Positions 11,185-22,715 of a stretch of DNA of 64,000 nt are shown here, piece after piece. The stretch spans positions 31,550,001-31,614,000 of the forward strand of contig JAIVEN010000001.1 in the NCBI GenBank assembly GCA_026686845.1, given 5' to 3'. The stretch is from Adenanthera pavonina (taxonomy: Eukaryota; Streptophyta; Magnoliopsida; Fabales; Fabaceae). Every line of letters begins with the position of its first letter. The first letter of the stretch is position 1. A program made the translations under genes and the position numbers. A model generated the notes under the pieces. The model did not search any database. It saw only the letters and a list, made by a program, of their open reading frames with translations, and was not told the DNA's origin.

Positions 11185-13030
11185 CATTGCACATGAAAGA
11201 GTAATAGGGAATTGCTGTCTTTACATCTTGAATAGCCATCAGGATTTAGATGGCTTTATATCCATTCTATGTATGAGGACTTTTTGATTTGGGTGTGATC
11301 CATTCAATGTTATTGCTTCAATGACATGATTTCCAAGTTCAATTATTCACAAGCGAGTACCATTGCAAAGCCCATATGATAGGTCAGTGTTTCGTAGAAG
11401 CATGTTTGGAGCACTAACTTTCAGTGTTGATTTATGAGGAGGCATGCTAAAAGAATTAATGCTATTTAAGAACTTTGCGAGGTACAATTCTTCAAATGAA
11501 TCTGATTCATTGCTTGTTTTATAGATAGAATCTGAAGTCAGGAAATCAATGCTCTCTCCAAGTAGTGATTTGCAAATAAAGTCATTCATATGTTGCATAG
11601 TCTCGATATTTGGTACAAGTATTGCCTTATCAGTAAAATACAATGGATTTGACAAATTATGGTAAAGGTTAGGGTATATTGCACATATAATACCTTCAAG
11701 AAGATTTTTGTATTGAGTGATCAAGAGGTCATGTGGAATTTGAATTTCATTGATTCCATCATCAAAACATCATATTTTGCCACTGCCTATATCAAGTAAC
11801 CACTGAGAGAATTCTTTCAACCTATTTTGATTAGTTGTTGGTGCACATGATTGCAATCTCATGTTGATAGTTAGCTGAAAAAGTTCACAATAGTTCTAGA
11901 GGTATGAGACATTAATTATGATGTTGACTATGTCAGTTCTAGTGGCTTTAGGGATTACAGGAAATATTTGCTGAAAGTCTCCTCCCATGACTATACATTT
12001 TCCCCCAAAATGTAGGTCATAACTATTAGGATTTTTGATCTCATAATGTCGTGCATTAACCTATCAAATGCCTCAATTGCATGTCTCTTTACCATTAGTG
12101 CTTCATCCCATATAATCAGTGTTTTGCTTCTAAGCAATGCTGCCAAGTCAGAGTTTTGCTCAATATTACATATTGACTCCTCATGTATTTCAATTGGTAT
12201 GGCAAATCTAGAATGTGTTGTTATACCTCTTGGTAGGAGTGTTGCTGTAACACCACTCAATGCAACATTGATCACTATATTCCCTTTTGCTCAAAATGTA
12301 GATGGCAAAGCATTCCACAAGAATGTCTTCCCAGTTCCACCATAACCATGGACAATGATAAATTTGTTTGCGGGAGAGCTTGTGTGATGTATAACTGTAT
12401 TGAAAATGAACTTTTGCTCAAGTGTGAGGGACGAAATTAGATTGTCTAATTCTAGCTGCAAGGCTTTACAATCAACATTGAGTTCATCCAATATCAAGTA
12501 ATTAGATAAATTTGTGGGAGTAACATCCATGTCAGTGTCAAGTTCCAAAATTGGTTCCAAATTCCAGCCATTTTTTTGCAATATTTTCTGGATGTCTATT
12601 AGTGCTGCCGTTTTCCTTTGATTAATTGTAAAAGGTACATCTTAGCATTAGATTAAATGAAACAATTAATAGTGGCATTTGAAAGAATAATAATAATATA
12701 TTTTGTGTTCAAGTGAATTAGATAGGTTGAAAAAGCAAATAGTGTTAGTTTGAACAAAAATGAGTTATTTTCATAATAATAAGTGAATTTGTTAAGCATG
12801 TGAGCATCATAGTGGAGAAGGTAGAATTTCACTTTCTAAGGAATTAAGAAATTGGTAATTTCCACAAAACCTTTAAGTACTAGTGGTAAAACATGTCAAT
12901 AAATGAGAGTTTGTATAATTTAGTAAAAGATGTGTACATTAGCATAGGGTACATAAAGTAGATCTTTAGAGAGCAAATCACATGTTTGATTCCAAACAAA
13001 GTCTGGCATGCTTAGACAATTTGACAACAA
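11185..13030 (-). pseudogene. Helitron RepHel, Pif1-like helicase half
   Basis: Continuation of the Rep half after the Gypsy insertion. Reading leftwards: LLSNCLSMPDFVWNQTCDLL (about 13025-12970), an intron-like gap, INQRKTAALIDIQKILQKNG, Walker A GYGGTGKTFLW (about 12340), Walker B LIIWDEA (about 12110), GGDFQQIFPVIP, the C-terminal motif APNMLLRNTDLSYGLCNGTRL (ending 11347), then HVIEAITLNG and RQQFPITLSCAM. The frame changes near 12290, near 12000 and elsewhere. The ORF stops abruptly at 11185, where the SIRE LTR begins, inside the conserved helicase motif normally continued by TINKSQGQ. The helicase would unwind DNA during rolling-circle transposition. It is non-functional here. Confidence 0.88.
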
Positions 13031-14590
13031 TGTTATACCATACTTTCTTACATTATTTCTCATGTATAATAGGAAATAAGATGTTAAAATGAGCTAATTT
13101 AGAAGCTTGAATAATTAAAAGATTAAACGAGAAAAATTCAAATTTTCAAAATACTATTCATTTGGTAACCTGATTTTCCTAGCTAAATTTTGAAAAATCA
13201 TAACTAATTCTAGGAAAATTGTATAAAGATTATTTGAATCTCTAAAAATAGCTGAAAACATTTCGTACATGGGAAAAATATAAAACTGGAGTTTAATTGA
13301 GCCAATTCATTCAGAAATTTCATTCAATTCAACTGTTCATTTGGTCAAAACTACTTTTCCAGTTTTTCTGAGCCATCTTAAAAAATTCATAACAATTTGT
13401 ATACTTATCAAAATCAAGTGATCTTTTTCTCTCTGGAAAGCTCTCTCTGTGTAATTTCTAGAAATATATAACACTCATATAAAATTGAATTTTGAATAAA
13501 CAGTAACCATATACCAATCAATATGCAGAATTGGACAGATTTGCATACCAACTTCCAAAACTAAATACATAGCATACTTACGTGATTCAAACTCTTCCAA
13601 AATATGTTCTTAACATCATAAGAACTCTAAAGGAATATTATGGCAGCAAGACACAGCTTCATGAAAATACATATGATTTCATACATAATTACAAGGAAAC
13701 AAGTAATCAAGGTGGCTATAAATCTAATCATCATTGCTTTTTGTCTCCTTGGTGGTCTTGCCATCACTTGAACCTATCATGTTAGTACTTGGGGGTGAGA
13801 TTTGGGAAAATCTTAGTAGCTAGTTTATTTCATGCCAAGATATCATTCAAGTTTCACAAACAATTCACATATAATCACATAAATTATTAAAATGCCATAT
13901 TGTCAAGTAAAAATTTTGGTAGAGTTTTCCCTTAGAAAATGGACATCCCGGGGAACAAAACTACTCACAAAATAAAACAAGAACAATATGGCAACAAGAT
14001 ATAATCTTAGAAACAACAAAGAATAACATATTGCAATAACATAAACCAAGCTACCTCTTATGTATTCTTTTGCTTTTCCTCTTTGAATCAAAGCTTCCAC
14101 AAGCTTTCTTAAACTCCCATAAGTCCTAAAAAATCATTCAATATTTACTAAATCATTTGAATCAAAGGGTTTCTTCATAAAGACTTACTTGAACCCTAAA
14201 ATTCCAAATTCTTTATCTTTTGGTTTTCCTTAAATCCAATACTTGTTCTTAGCTAATTTGGACCCAAGGAATTCATTTTTAACATCAAAACCTTGAAAAT
14301 CTAACTCCTTCACATCATATTAAACTGACCGAAACAAGGGTGTAAGAGGGAAGAAGGAAATTTTTCAAAACTTGCTTTAAATCATACCAAATCTTGCTCC
14401 ATTCACTTAATCTCATGTTTTCTCTTTAATTTATGTCACAAAACCACTTTCTTTCCTAACTGCTTGTCTTGGAAGAAATTTACAGCAAGAAGGGAGGAAG
14501 AGAACTAAAGAAACAATCTCAAACTGCTTGAAAACTAAGCTAAAACTCATGGAAATAATAAGTTAAAAACTTACCTATTTTTCTTGAATT

Positions 14591-16206
14591 TGTTAGATAT
14601 GCTGACTTTCCAAGAGGGGGGTGAATTGGGAAAATTAAAATTTTCTACAAAAGTCAAGAGAGTGGTGAAAGCAAGAGTGATAGTAAAAACAGAGTATAAA
14701 AGGATAATCAAGTGAAAACAAGATAATGGAATAGAAGACACAGATATTTATCTTGGTTCGGTCTCTTTATCTTGACCTACGTCCAGTTCTTAAGCTACCA
14801 CTTGAGATTTTTCACTATCTTGCAAGAATTAGGTGGGCTTCTTGCAATGATTCAGTATAACTTGATGCTCTATTCCAAGAGCTTACAATCTCACTCTTTG
14901 CACTCTAACTAAGTGCTTCCTAAATCTCTTGTGAAATCCCCTCATAAGAAAATCTTTCTTGCAAATGAAGATAAAATTAATTACAGTGATTGAACTCTCT
15001 AATTTATAGTGTATATGAAAGTTGAAGTATAGGATATGAAGTATGTGAGAGCAGAAGACTTTGACTCAAGAATTTAACAGAGTTTCTGTATATACAATGT
15101 AAAATCGTTACCCACATCTTTAAATGAAGTTTTATTTATAGATTTATGTCTTAACTATACGTTCAAGACAAGATCTAGCCATTAGAGGCGTTACCCAACG
15201 GTTGCTCTGAAAAACTATCCATTCACCAATCGCATTTAATGCATCTAACATTTAAAAGTTCAAATTTTGATGTGTCAACAGACGAATTTCGCAGAGAACA
15301 AAAGTTAAAGATTTTAACGTTGAACCTCAAAGTTTTTTCTGTTATAAAGTAAAATTTGAATTTTGCATCTTTGGAAAATGTTTCTATGTTGGAACATATA
15401 AATTTTCAAGTTTAAAATACTTCTGGTAAGTATGAACAGTTATTCTATATTGCTACAATACCTTCGAAGTTCAAATTTTGGTGCCCAAAATTCGTCTGTC
15501 AGTGGGCAGTTCAATATGGTACAATAATTCTTCTTTTCGAAATTCAAATTTTTCAATGTCAAAGTTCGTCTATCAGAGAAATCTCTTATTAGACTTAATT
15601 CAAAGTTCGAATTTCTGAATACTAAAATTTGTATGTTAAAAGATTATCATAAAAGACTTGTAAGCTATCTTTTCAAAGTTCGAATTTTCAAAGTCAAAGT
15701 TCGTCTGTCAGAGGACTAACTTAGAACTCTTTTTAAACTTTACTTTCAAATGAATTTTACCATATCTTTAGACAAATTTTGCATTTTTCATAATTTGTGC
15801 TTTATCCAAAATTCGAATTTTCAAGGATAAAATTCGTCTGTCAGAGGGACTTCTTTTCTAACTAACATATTTTCACTCCAAAGTTTGAATTTCAAATACC
15901 AAAGTTTGAATTTTCAAAGTAACAAATCAAGTTTAACACTTCAAAGTTCGTCTGTTAGTGGGTATTTATCAAATACTTCATGAATTATCATAAAACCACA
16001 TTTTTAAAACTTTCTTTTGCAAGATCAAAATCTTTTACTCATTTTTAATACAATAAGAAATCATATATCTAATCTTTTACTCTTTTATTCATGAATTATC
16101 ATACTTATTTTTATTGGATTTCTTCTCTTGAGATCTTTTGCATACCTTTGATATCTTCTCTCCAAGCTCCAGTTGGTTTGGAATCATCAAAACACTTGAT
16201 TCAACA
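14591..16206 (-). mobile_element. SIRE-family solo LTR nested in the Gypsy LTR
   Basis: A 1616-bp solo LTR with exact 5-bp duplications gaatt at 14586-14590 and 16207-16211. The minus strand starts TGTTGAATCAAGTGTTTTGA and ends with the CCCAATTCACCCCCC-like block and CTAACA. The repeated CAGACGAA / AAATTCGAATTT-type motifs occupy about 15240-15960. The surrounding Gypsy LTR is continuous on both sides. Confidence 0.9.
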
Positions 16207-16896
16207 GAATTTTCTTCCTCTTTTTCTTCTTTGCTTCCTCCTTCTTTTCTTGCTATTTTTCAAAGCTTCTCCTTTCCTTTTCTTACCCAAATATGTCATA
16301 TAAGATGAGCCAAGGAGGGAGTATTTATAAAACTTTGTGACCAATAGCAAGTTGCCACCAATTCTTCTTGAATTTTCTATGGAAAATGATATAATTAATT
16401 GAATAATATAATTTCATCATGTGTAGCTTGTTGTCCATGAAATTGGGAGTATTTTGGTCCAAAAATTTTAGATTTTTACTTATTCAGATATATCCTGGAT
16501 CGATTTGGACAAATAAAACTACTTTGGTAGTATATTTTACTATTATTGAAACACCAATTTTAACTATATTGGGATATAAAATTACCATAATATCCTTATC
16601 CCAATTGATCAAAATATAAGGCCCATAAATTATTCATGAATTAATACTGCCTCTTTCTACAGCTTAGACTAACTTTGATTGGGTAAAATTTTAATATTAA
16701 ATTCTAATTACCCAATGAATATTATTTTGATCTTAATAAATTCTATGCTATATTCAAATGGTTTTAGCTCATTGAGAGCTTCATTTTGACTATAATTTTT
16801 CATATTTACAAAAATGCCCTTAACCCAGGGCAAATTTATAAATTTTTCCCCAAATTCATAAATTCTTCATTCCTCACATACGTCCACTCCCTCATT

Positions 16897-16902
<6 letters not shown>

Positions 16903-16944
<42 letters not shown>
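16903..16944. repeat. (CT)21 microsatellite
   Basis: A pure CT dinucleotide run inside the right part of the Gypsy solo LTR. Confidence 0.95.
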
Positions 16945-16949
<5 letters not shown>

Positions 16950-17109
16950 AGGGGCAAAATCATTATTTTTGAATTTCTTTTCTTTAACCCTAAATTTGAT
17001 CTTTTTGCCCTTTTTTATACAAAACGGTATATGCCTATTTTTGTAAATTTCTTATAGATTTTGAAATATTGAGCTTTAAACATCGAGGGAAAAATTTCAG
17101 GATATCACA

Positions 17110-19502
17110 AACAACATAGATGTTAAATGTTTTCAGAGAAAGTATCTTGAAGCCTAGACTGTTGCTTCTTTAATCACATCAATATACTCATGGTCATCAG
17201 CAAGCAACCCTAATGCATAACATGCTTCTCTAAAAGTAGGGTATACAGTGTTGTTCACTGTTTTGATGTCATCAAATGATTGTGGATCTTTAACCTTGTT
17301 AAGCAAGATTCTTAGATATTAGAGTTCACCAGTTGATGGTGGCACATGATGTAATCTACCAATAGAAAATTCTTTCTTCCTAAGTTTCCACATTCGTTCC
17401 TTTCAGTGATAAACAAAAAAAATGTTGGAACTCTGCGTAAGTAAGATTTCTTGTCACCGTATTTTCTTGGTTACAAATCATCCAAGCAACGAACATCGAT
17501 TGCTTAACTGTTTGCGACTGAAGCAATTCATGAAGATTAGTTGTGCCTCTATAGACAATGGAGAATTGACCTAGTAAGTGGAAGCTTAACCTCTCAACTG
17601 GTGGATACCTGTGGTTTGTACCATAAGCAAATATTCTCCATGCAGCTTCACAGGTAGAGATATATCAGCAATCATAGTATTGCTTGATTTCATCAATTGT
17701 ATTATTGGCATCATGTTCAGAATCATTTTGGTACAATATTGCAATTACACGATCATTGCCCTTGCTGACATACTTGAATAAGTATTTGATCGCCCTAGAT
17801 TGGTTTGTTTTTTCTACATTTAGATGTGCTTGAAACATTATGAGTAACTAAGGATTATAAGGTACAACAAATCTATTGTCTAGTGGTATGCCATTTTTCT
17901 CAATAAATTTGCTGTCTTCTCTTCTTTGGTAGGTTGGGTAGCCTTCTTCATTAAGGGTGGTATGAGTATGGTAATTACTAGGGAAGTACTTATTGCATTT
18001 GTTACTCTTCATGCAAGTTGATTTAGGATTTAAACTTCCAGAAGGTCCATGGATCATGAAATTTTGTACGAGCTCATACAAGACGAGAGATTTTTCCTTG
18101 TCTAGTATTTTAACTTTGATCACCTTGTCAACTTGTTCTAGAGTCTTGATCTTTTCAGGTTCATCAAGGAAGAGGAGTATGTGTGCATGAGGCAATATTA
18201 TCTAAGCTATTGTGTAAATTTCTACAAGCAAATAGAGAATGATAATTATCTAAGCTATTAAATTCAGTAACTAAGAAGAAATAGTAATAAAATAGAAGGT
18301 GTAATTATTAATGTCATGTCAGTCATAAATAGTAGAGATGGTATTATTATCTGCATGGACTTTTTTGAACATCCTTGCCTTCTTTATGATTGCAAGCAAA
18401 AGTTGTAACTTCATTTGAAAGATTTTGCATATGTTTTCTACTGTGTCAGAAGAGTCAAATGAGTTTTCTTCATAGTATCTTTTCAATTCTAGCCTATTTA
18501 GGTTACAAGTGAATGTGAGGAAAAGATCAGGAAATGTAACCCAACGACAAGTTGCCATTGCATCTTGGTAAGTTTGTATTAAATATCTGGCTCCTTCTGT
18601 AAATGAGGATGGTAGTATGACTCGTTTACCCATTGATGAAGTTTCACTGATTCTCTTCATTTCCCTCGATCTCTTTTCAACTATAATATCTCTTGCATAA
18701 TATGACATGTCAAGATCTCCAACGTTTAATGCTACAACTTTAAATGATGATGGCAAGTTGTATGTATGTCCATCTTTCTCTCTTTTGGATAGAAGGCATA
18801 ATTTGATGTCAATTTGTTTGTTTGCTTAAAGAATTGTTGAGGCTTGTCTATACTCTTTCACATATATGTTGTTTGTGTCTAACTCATGCATTATTTTCTT
18901 TGTTATTTCAAGATGAATGACCTCTTTCTTCTGACGTTTACTACAATAAATATAATGTTGATTAATCAAATTAGGACTTGAATGACATGTTTTTAGTTAT
19001 GTTTAGCAAGATGGCAAGAAAGGCAATACTTGACAACAAAAATCCTATTTTGTATTTCATTCTCTGTGTCATATATATATAACTGAGAGTACATAGGATT
19101 TTGACCTTCAGGATGTAAGAGACTGCCAATTTTGTGGTAATTTTGACTATACAAGACAAAACTATATGGACATTGGCTTGAGTTGATTGAATGGTTAATT
19201 TGTCTACCCATTTATGTGAAGGAGAACATATTGTTGTAGCTTCTAATATGTTTCAAGAATTTCTTAGATAAGGGGAGTTTTTTGTCGAAGAACAATTAGT
19301 TCAAGTAAGCTAGTAGTTCTAGCATTGATGGCAATTGTATCTTTCCATTGCTACAGCAAAGGAAAAGTGATGGTTCTGTAGCTTTAGGACATTTTTTTAT
19401 TCTTTCATTATACCACATTTTTGCTCCACACCACTTGCAAGTGTAAGTTGGGTCACCTTCGTCTAAGTACCCTGTTGGCATGTGAAAATAATTGAAGATC
19501 AT
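17110..19502 (-). pseudogene. Helitron RepHel, Rep half (Helitron_like_N)
   Basis: Reads leftwards from a zinc-finger-like start (YLDEGDPTYTCKWCGAKMWY, about 19460) through SINSSQCPYSFVLYSQNYHK and SQLYIYDTENEIQNR (about 19200-19040) to DIIVEKRSREMKRISE (about 18690). It continues with GKRVILPSSFTEGARYLIQT, the Rep HUH motif LPHAHILLFL (about 18190), MIHGPSGSLNPKSTC, NGIPLDNRFVVPYNP, KYVSKGNDRV, the two-tyrosine region KQYYDC-stop-YIS (about 17665) and VNNTVYPTFREACYALGLLA (about 17250). The Rep nicks and joins single strands in rolling-circle transposition. Damage includes several stops. One TGA (17667-17665) lies between the two catalytic tyrosines. The block normally between RISE and GKRIILPSS (containing HPSY...LQYPLLFP) is missing. 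Confidence 0.9.
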
Positions 19503-21189
19503 GATATTCTATGGTCAATATCATAAAGAAGTAAATGTACTTTGAATTGAATGATTTATTTAGTAGTAGTACCAGATGTTGTACCAGAATTTATATTGGA
19601 ATTTATGTATCCTTCATCATCGAAGTTATCATCATTTATCTCTAAATTATTGCCAATTTGGTCATCTCCATCTGTGTATACGGGTAAGAATTAGGAAATG
19701 GATATGTTGATAGATAATTCCATGGTTGATGATGGTGCAAATATATTTAACCAAAGTAAAAATAAACATTTTTAGTGCATTTCATAAGATAGGCCAGATG
19801 TTTCTATAGTTATGCATGGAATTATTTTTGTTTGGCAATCAATGGGTTATTGTGACCCTCTTGGAGGCATAATGACATATTACCTCATACCAATGATGTT
19901 TTAGTGAGTACTATATCATATTGCATTTCATACATGATTCTTTTGGCACATGAATCTCTTGGTTTATCCTTTTTCTTAAGCTTCTTGTGTCATTTTGTAC
20001 ATGAGGAATCTTCATGTGATTAGGTATAACTATAGCCGAGAAAAGAGGTTGATTTTGACTTGCATAAAGAGGATATCATCTCAGGTAGTGTTTTGGTCTT
20101 TTTAATTCAATAAAATTTATTTATAGGATGTTGAGGAACACTTGTACTATTGAAGTCTGGTGATCTTTACGAATGGAAAATAATAAAGTTTACTATGATG
20201 TTGGTAAACAGAGGAGAGAAACAAAATTTGGATGATAAAACAGGAGACAATAATAAAAGAAAATTTGTTGCTAAACATTCTTTTTTATTTCATGCACTTC
20301 AATTTGCAATACAAACTGGTTCTTAAATAGACCTAACACAAACAGAGAAAAGGTAAAAATAAGGACCTACTAAACCAAGACTTAGATATGGATACAAAAA
20401 TATCTGCCATAACTTAATATCTTAACAAACTTAATTAATCCAAGAGCCATTTACTAAAAAAGATAACAATATGTGCCACTAACTAAGTTTTTGAATCACT
20501 CAAACCAATATGTGATATGTGACTGATTAGTGTGTAATGGTCAAGATAACACCTATTTGTTAAATGAATAATGTGCCTAGGTGGTTAGAGTAATTAATGC
20601 ATGGAGTCTAGATGTTGTTTATTACTCATTAAAGAGTGGAAATTCTTGCTTACACCCAGTCAGTCTTTTATAACTGAATGTAGTGTTAGAGTACAATGTA
20701 AACTTGTTTGGTTAGGGGTTTTTTGTCTTTTCCTTGGTCTCTGTGTGACATCCCCAGTATTACTTGTGGCATTAGCTAGTTGAGCTTCATTGGATACATT
20801 CAATGTTGTGAATAATGGTGAAGTATGATCTGTAAGGAAGAGAATATTAGGTCAGTGAATTGTTTGTTGCATGTATTTTAGGTCCAGTTAAAGAATTAAT
20901 GTTGGTCATAGTAAGTGGGTGAATAGAGTTACATGTGAATAGAGATATGCAGGTGGAATGTACACATGTAAATTTATTGCCTAGACTTCATTGTGGTATA
21001 AAAAAATTACTAAATAATCAAGTTGAGGTCTTGAGTAAGTAGTGTCATAAAAGCATATACTGTTTAAGATACCAAATATTCCTATATTTTCAGTGGTGAA
21101 AAGATGACCTGCTCCACTTGGTACTTGAGCTTTATTGATTGCAGCAAGAGTTTTAAAGGAATCATCAGATTGACCTGTAGAAAACACAA

Positions 21190-21221
<32 letters not shown>

Positions 21222-22715
21222 CTTCATATAATATTCATTGTATGGTAGTGGCCTAACAGTATTGTGGATAGTTCAATAAATACCAAACGTCGAACTCACT
21301 TATATTTGTAGAAAATGACTCTAAGTGGTCTTTTGCAGTTAGATGGCTATTTGAAAATTGTGGTTTCAAATGGTTGTTGTTCAATCCTGTGCAATTTAGT
21401 TTTTAAAGTGATAATCGTGGGTTGAGCCTATCTGAAGCAAGTGAAAATGCTAATTTGACTGTGCATTAAGAAGCAGGAGGATGCCTATTCAGTTGGTAGC
21501 ATTTAAGTTGTGCATTAAAATTTTGCTTTGCAGAGATCCCCAACTTTGTTGTGTGTACTCTTCTGCATTGAAAAGAGTGCTTGGTATTTTAAATTGAGAT
21601 TCACCTTAGTGTGTACCTTAAAGACAACATAGTCTTAGTTAGTCTTCATGTGTATATATTTTACTAGCTATAAACTATGTTATGTGGTCCTTAATTTTTT
21701 AGGGTTGCTGATCAATGGTGCAAAGTACAAAGTACTAGTTATACACTGACAATGATATTGAAATGAATGGTTGATAAGAGTATAATAATTCAAACCTATT
21801 TTATAATGATAAAGATGGTTAACTGAATGAATAGGAATATAGAGAGGATAATGTCAAGTTGTAATCAAGTTTATAATTAAGTCCAAAAAAATGATTCAAA
21901 GAATCTAAGTTGTCAAGTTTGCTAAGTAGTTGTGTTTAAGTCAATGGTGTATAATTTTGCTTCAAATACTTGTTTTTTGAGGGATGAAAATATGATCTAT
22001 TGCACATGGATTTTGAGCTCCATGGATTGCAACGTTAGTTTCCAAATGGTCATAAGTTTGACCTGATAAAAATACAATAAAATCAAACTTATTAGTATAT
22101 GCATCGTAAATTAATGGCCTAAAATATGATGTCATGTACAATCCGATAAAGGTCAAAAGTTATATTTACCTGCATTTGAAGCAAGGCGATTACATTGGCA
22201 CTTTGCTGTCAAATGGGCATTAGGAGAGTGTGCTGTCAAGTTGTGATCATCGTGCCCTATGCAATGTAATTTAAAAAATCAGCTTGACGGGTTTATTCTG
22301 CAAATAACTATAAAAATCTTAATATTAATGTGGATAATGTATCATATTTGAACCTATTAGTTCTATGTCATTAAAAATGTGCATTAGATTTTTGCCCACG
22401 TTGGTGATATCCTTAAGTGCCTGTCCACAGTGGGAATATTTATTGGGTGACATGCAGTTTTGCAAATATGCCCAACTTGGTTGTGTGTACTGCTATTCAT
22501 TGAAGATATTGGTTGCCATTTGAGACTGAGAACCTTGACATACAAAAACCATACTTTCAGGCATGCTTATTCTACTGTCATGTTTTGTCATAAAGAGTCA
22601 CATTCCTAAGGTTCACATGATCATATTACTAACTAGTATCATCACGACACACGTTTACGTCTAAAAATTGTGGCATTGAGTACTGTCTTCGGCTTGTCCT
22701 GCTCCTCTTGGCCAT
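19503..22715 (-). pseudogene. Helitron RepHel 5' exons with repeated modules
   Basis: A plausible first exon starts at ATG 22715 (MAKRSRTSRRQYSMPQFLDV), followed by several short exon-like segments. One pair reads HNLTAHSPNAHLTAKCQC with a CAG/GTAAAT donor near 22165. Its diverged partner, with NNHLKPQFSNSHLTAKDHLE, is near 21340. A second module occurs three times: QTYDHLETNVAIHGAQNP (about 22060), QSDDSFKTLAAINKAQVP (about 21175) and HTSPLFTTLNVSNEAQLA (about 20815). Each follows an acceptor-like CAG. The third continues into a basic RPRKRQKT, a possible nuclear signal. Position and strand make these 5' exons of RepHel. I do not recognise the modules as a named domain. A (TA)n tract lies at 21199-21220. 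Confidence 0.5.

Larger units (their letters stand above)
13031..17109 (-). mobile_element. Gypsy-type solo LTR inside the Helitron gene
   Basis: Flanked by the 5-bp duplication aacaa (13026-13030 and 17110-17114). On the minus strand it starts TGTGATATCCTGAAATTTTT and ends GGTATAACA, in the style of plant Ty3/Gypsy (Tekay-like) LTRs. There is no internal coding sequence. Excluding the nested SIRE LTR it is about 2.46 kb. It splits the RepHel ORF, and removing it plus one TSD copy restores the reading frame. The superfamily call rests on the remembered terminal sequence; the boundaries are firm. Confidence 0.82.

Noticed and set aside
16786..17046. ORF with (LS)n repeat protein
   Set aside because: It is a translation of the (CT)21 microsatellite in the Gypsy LTR.
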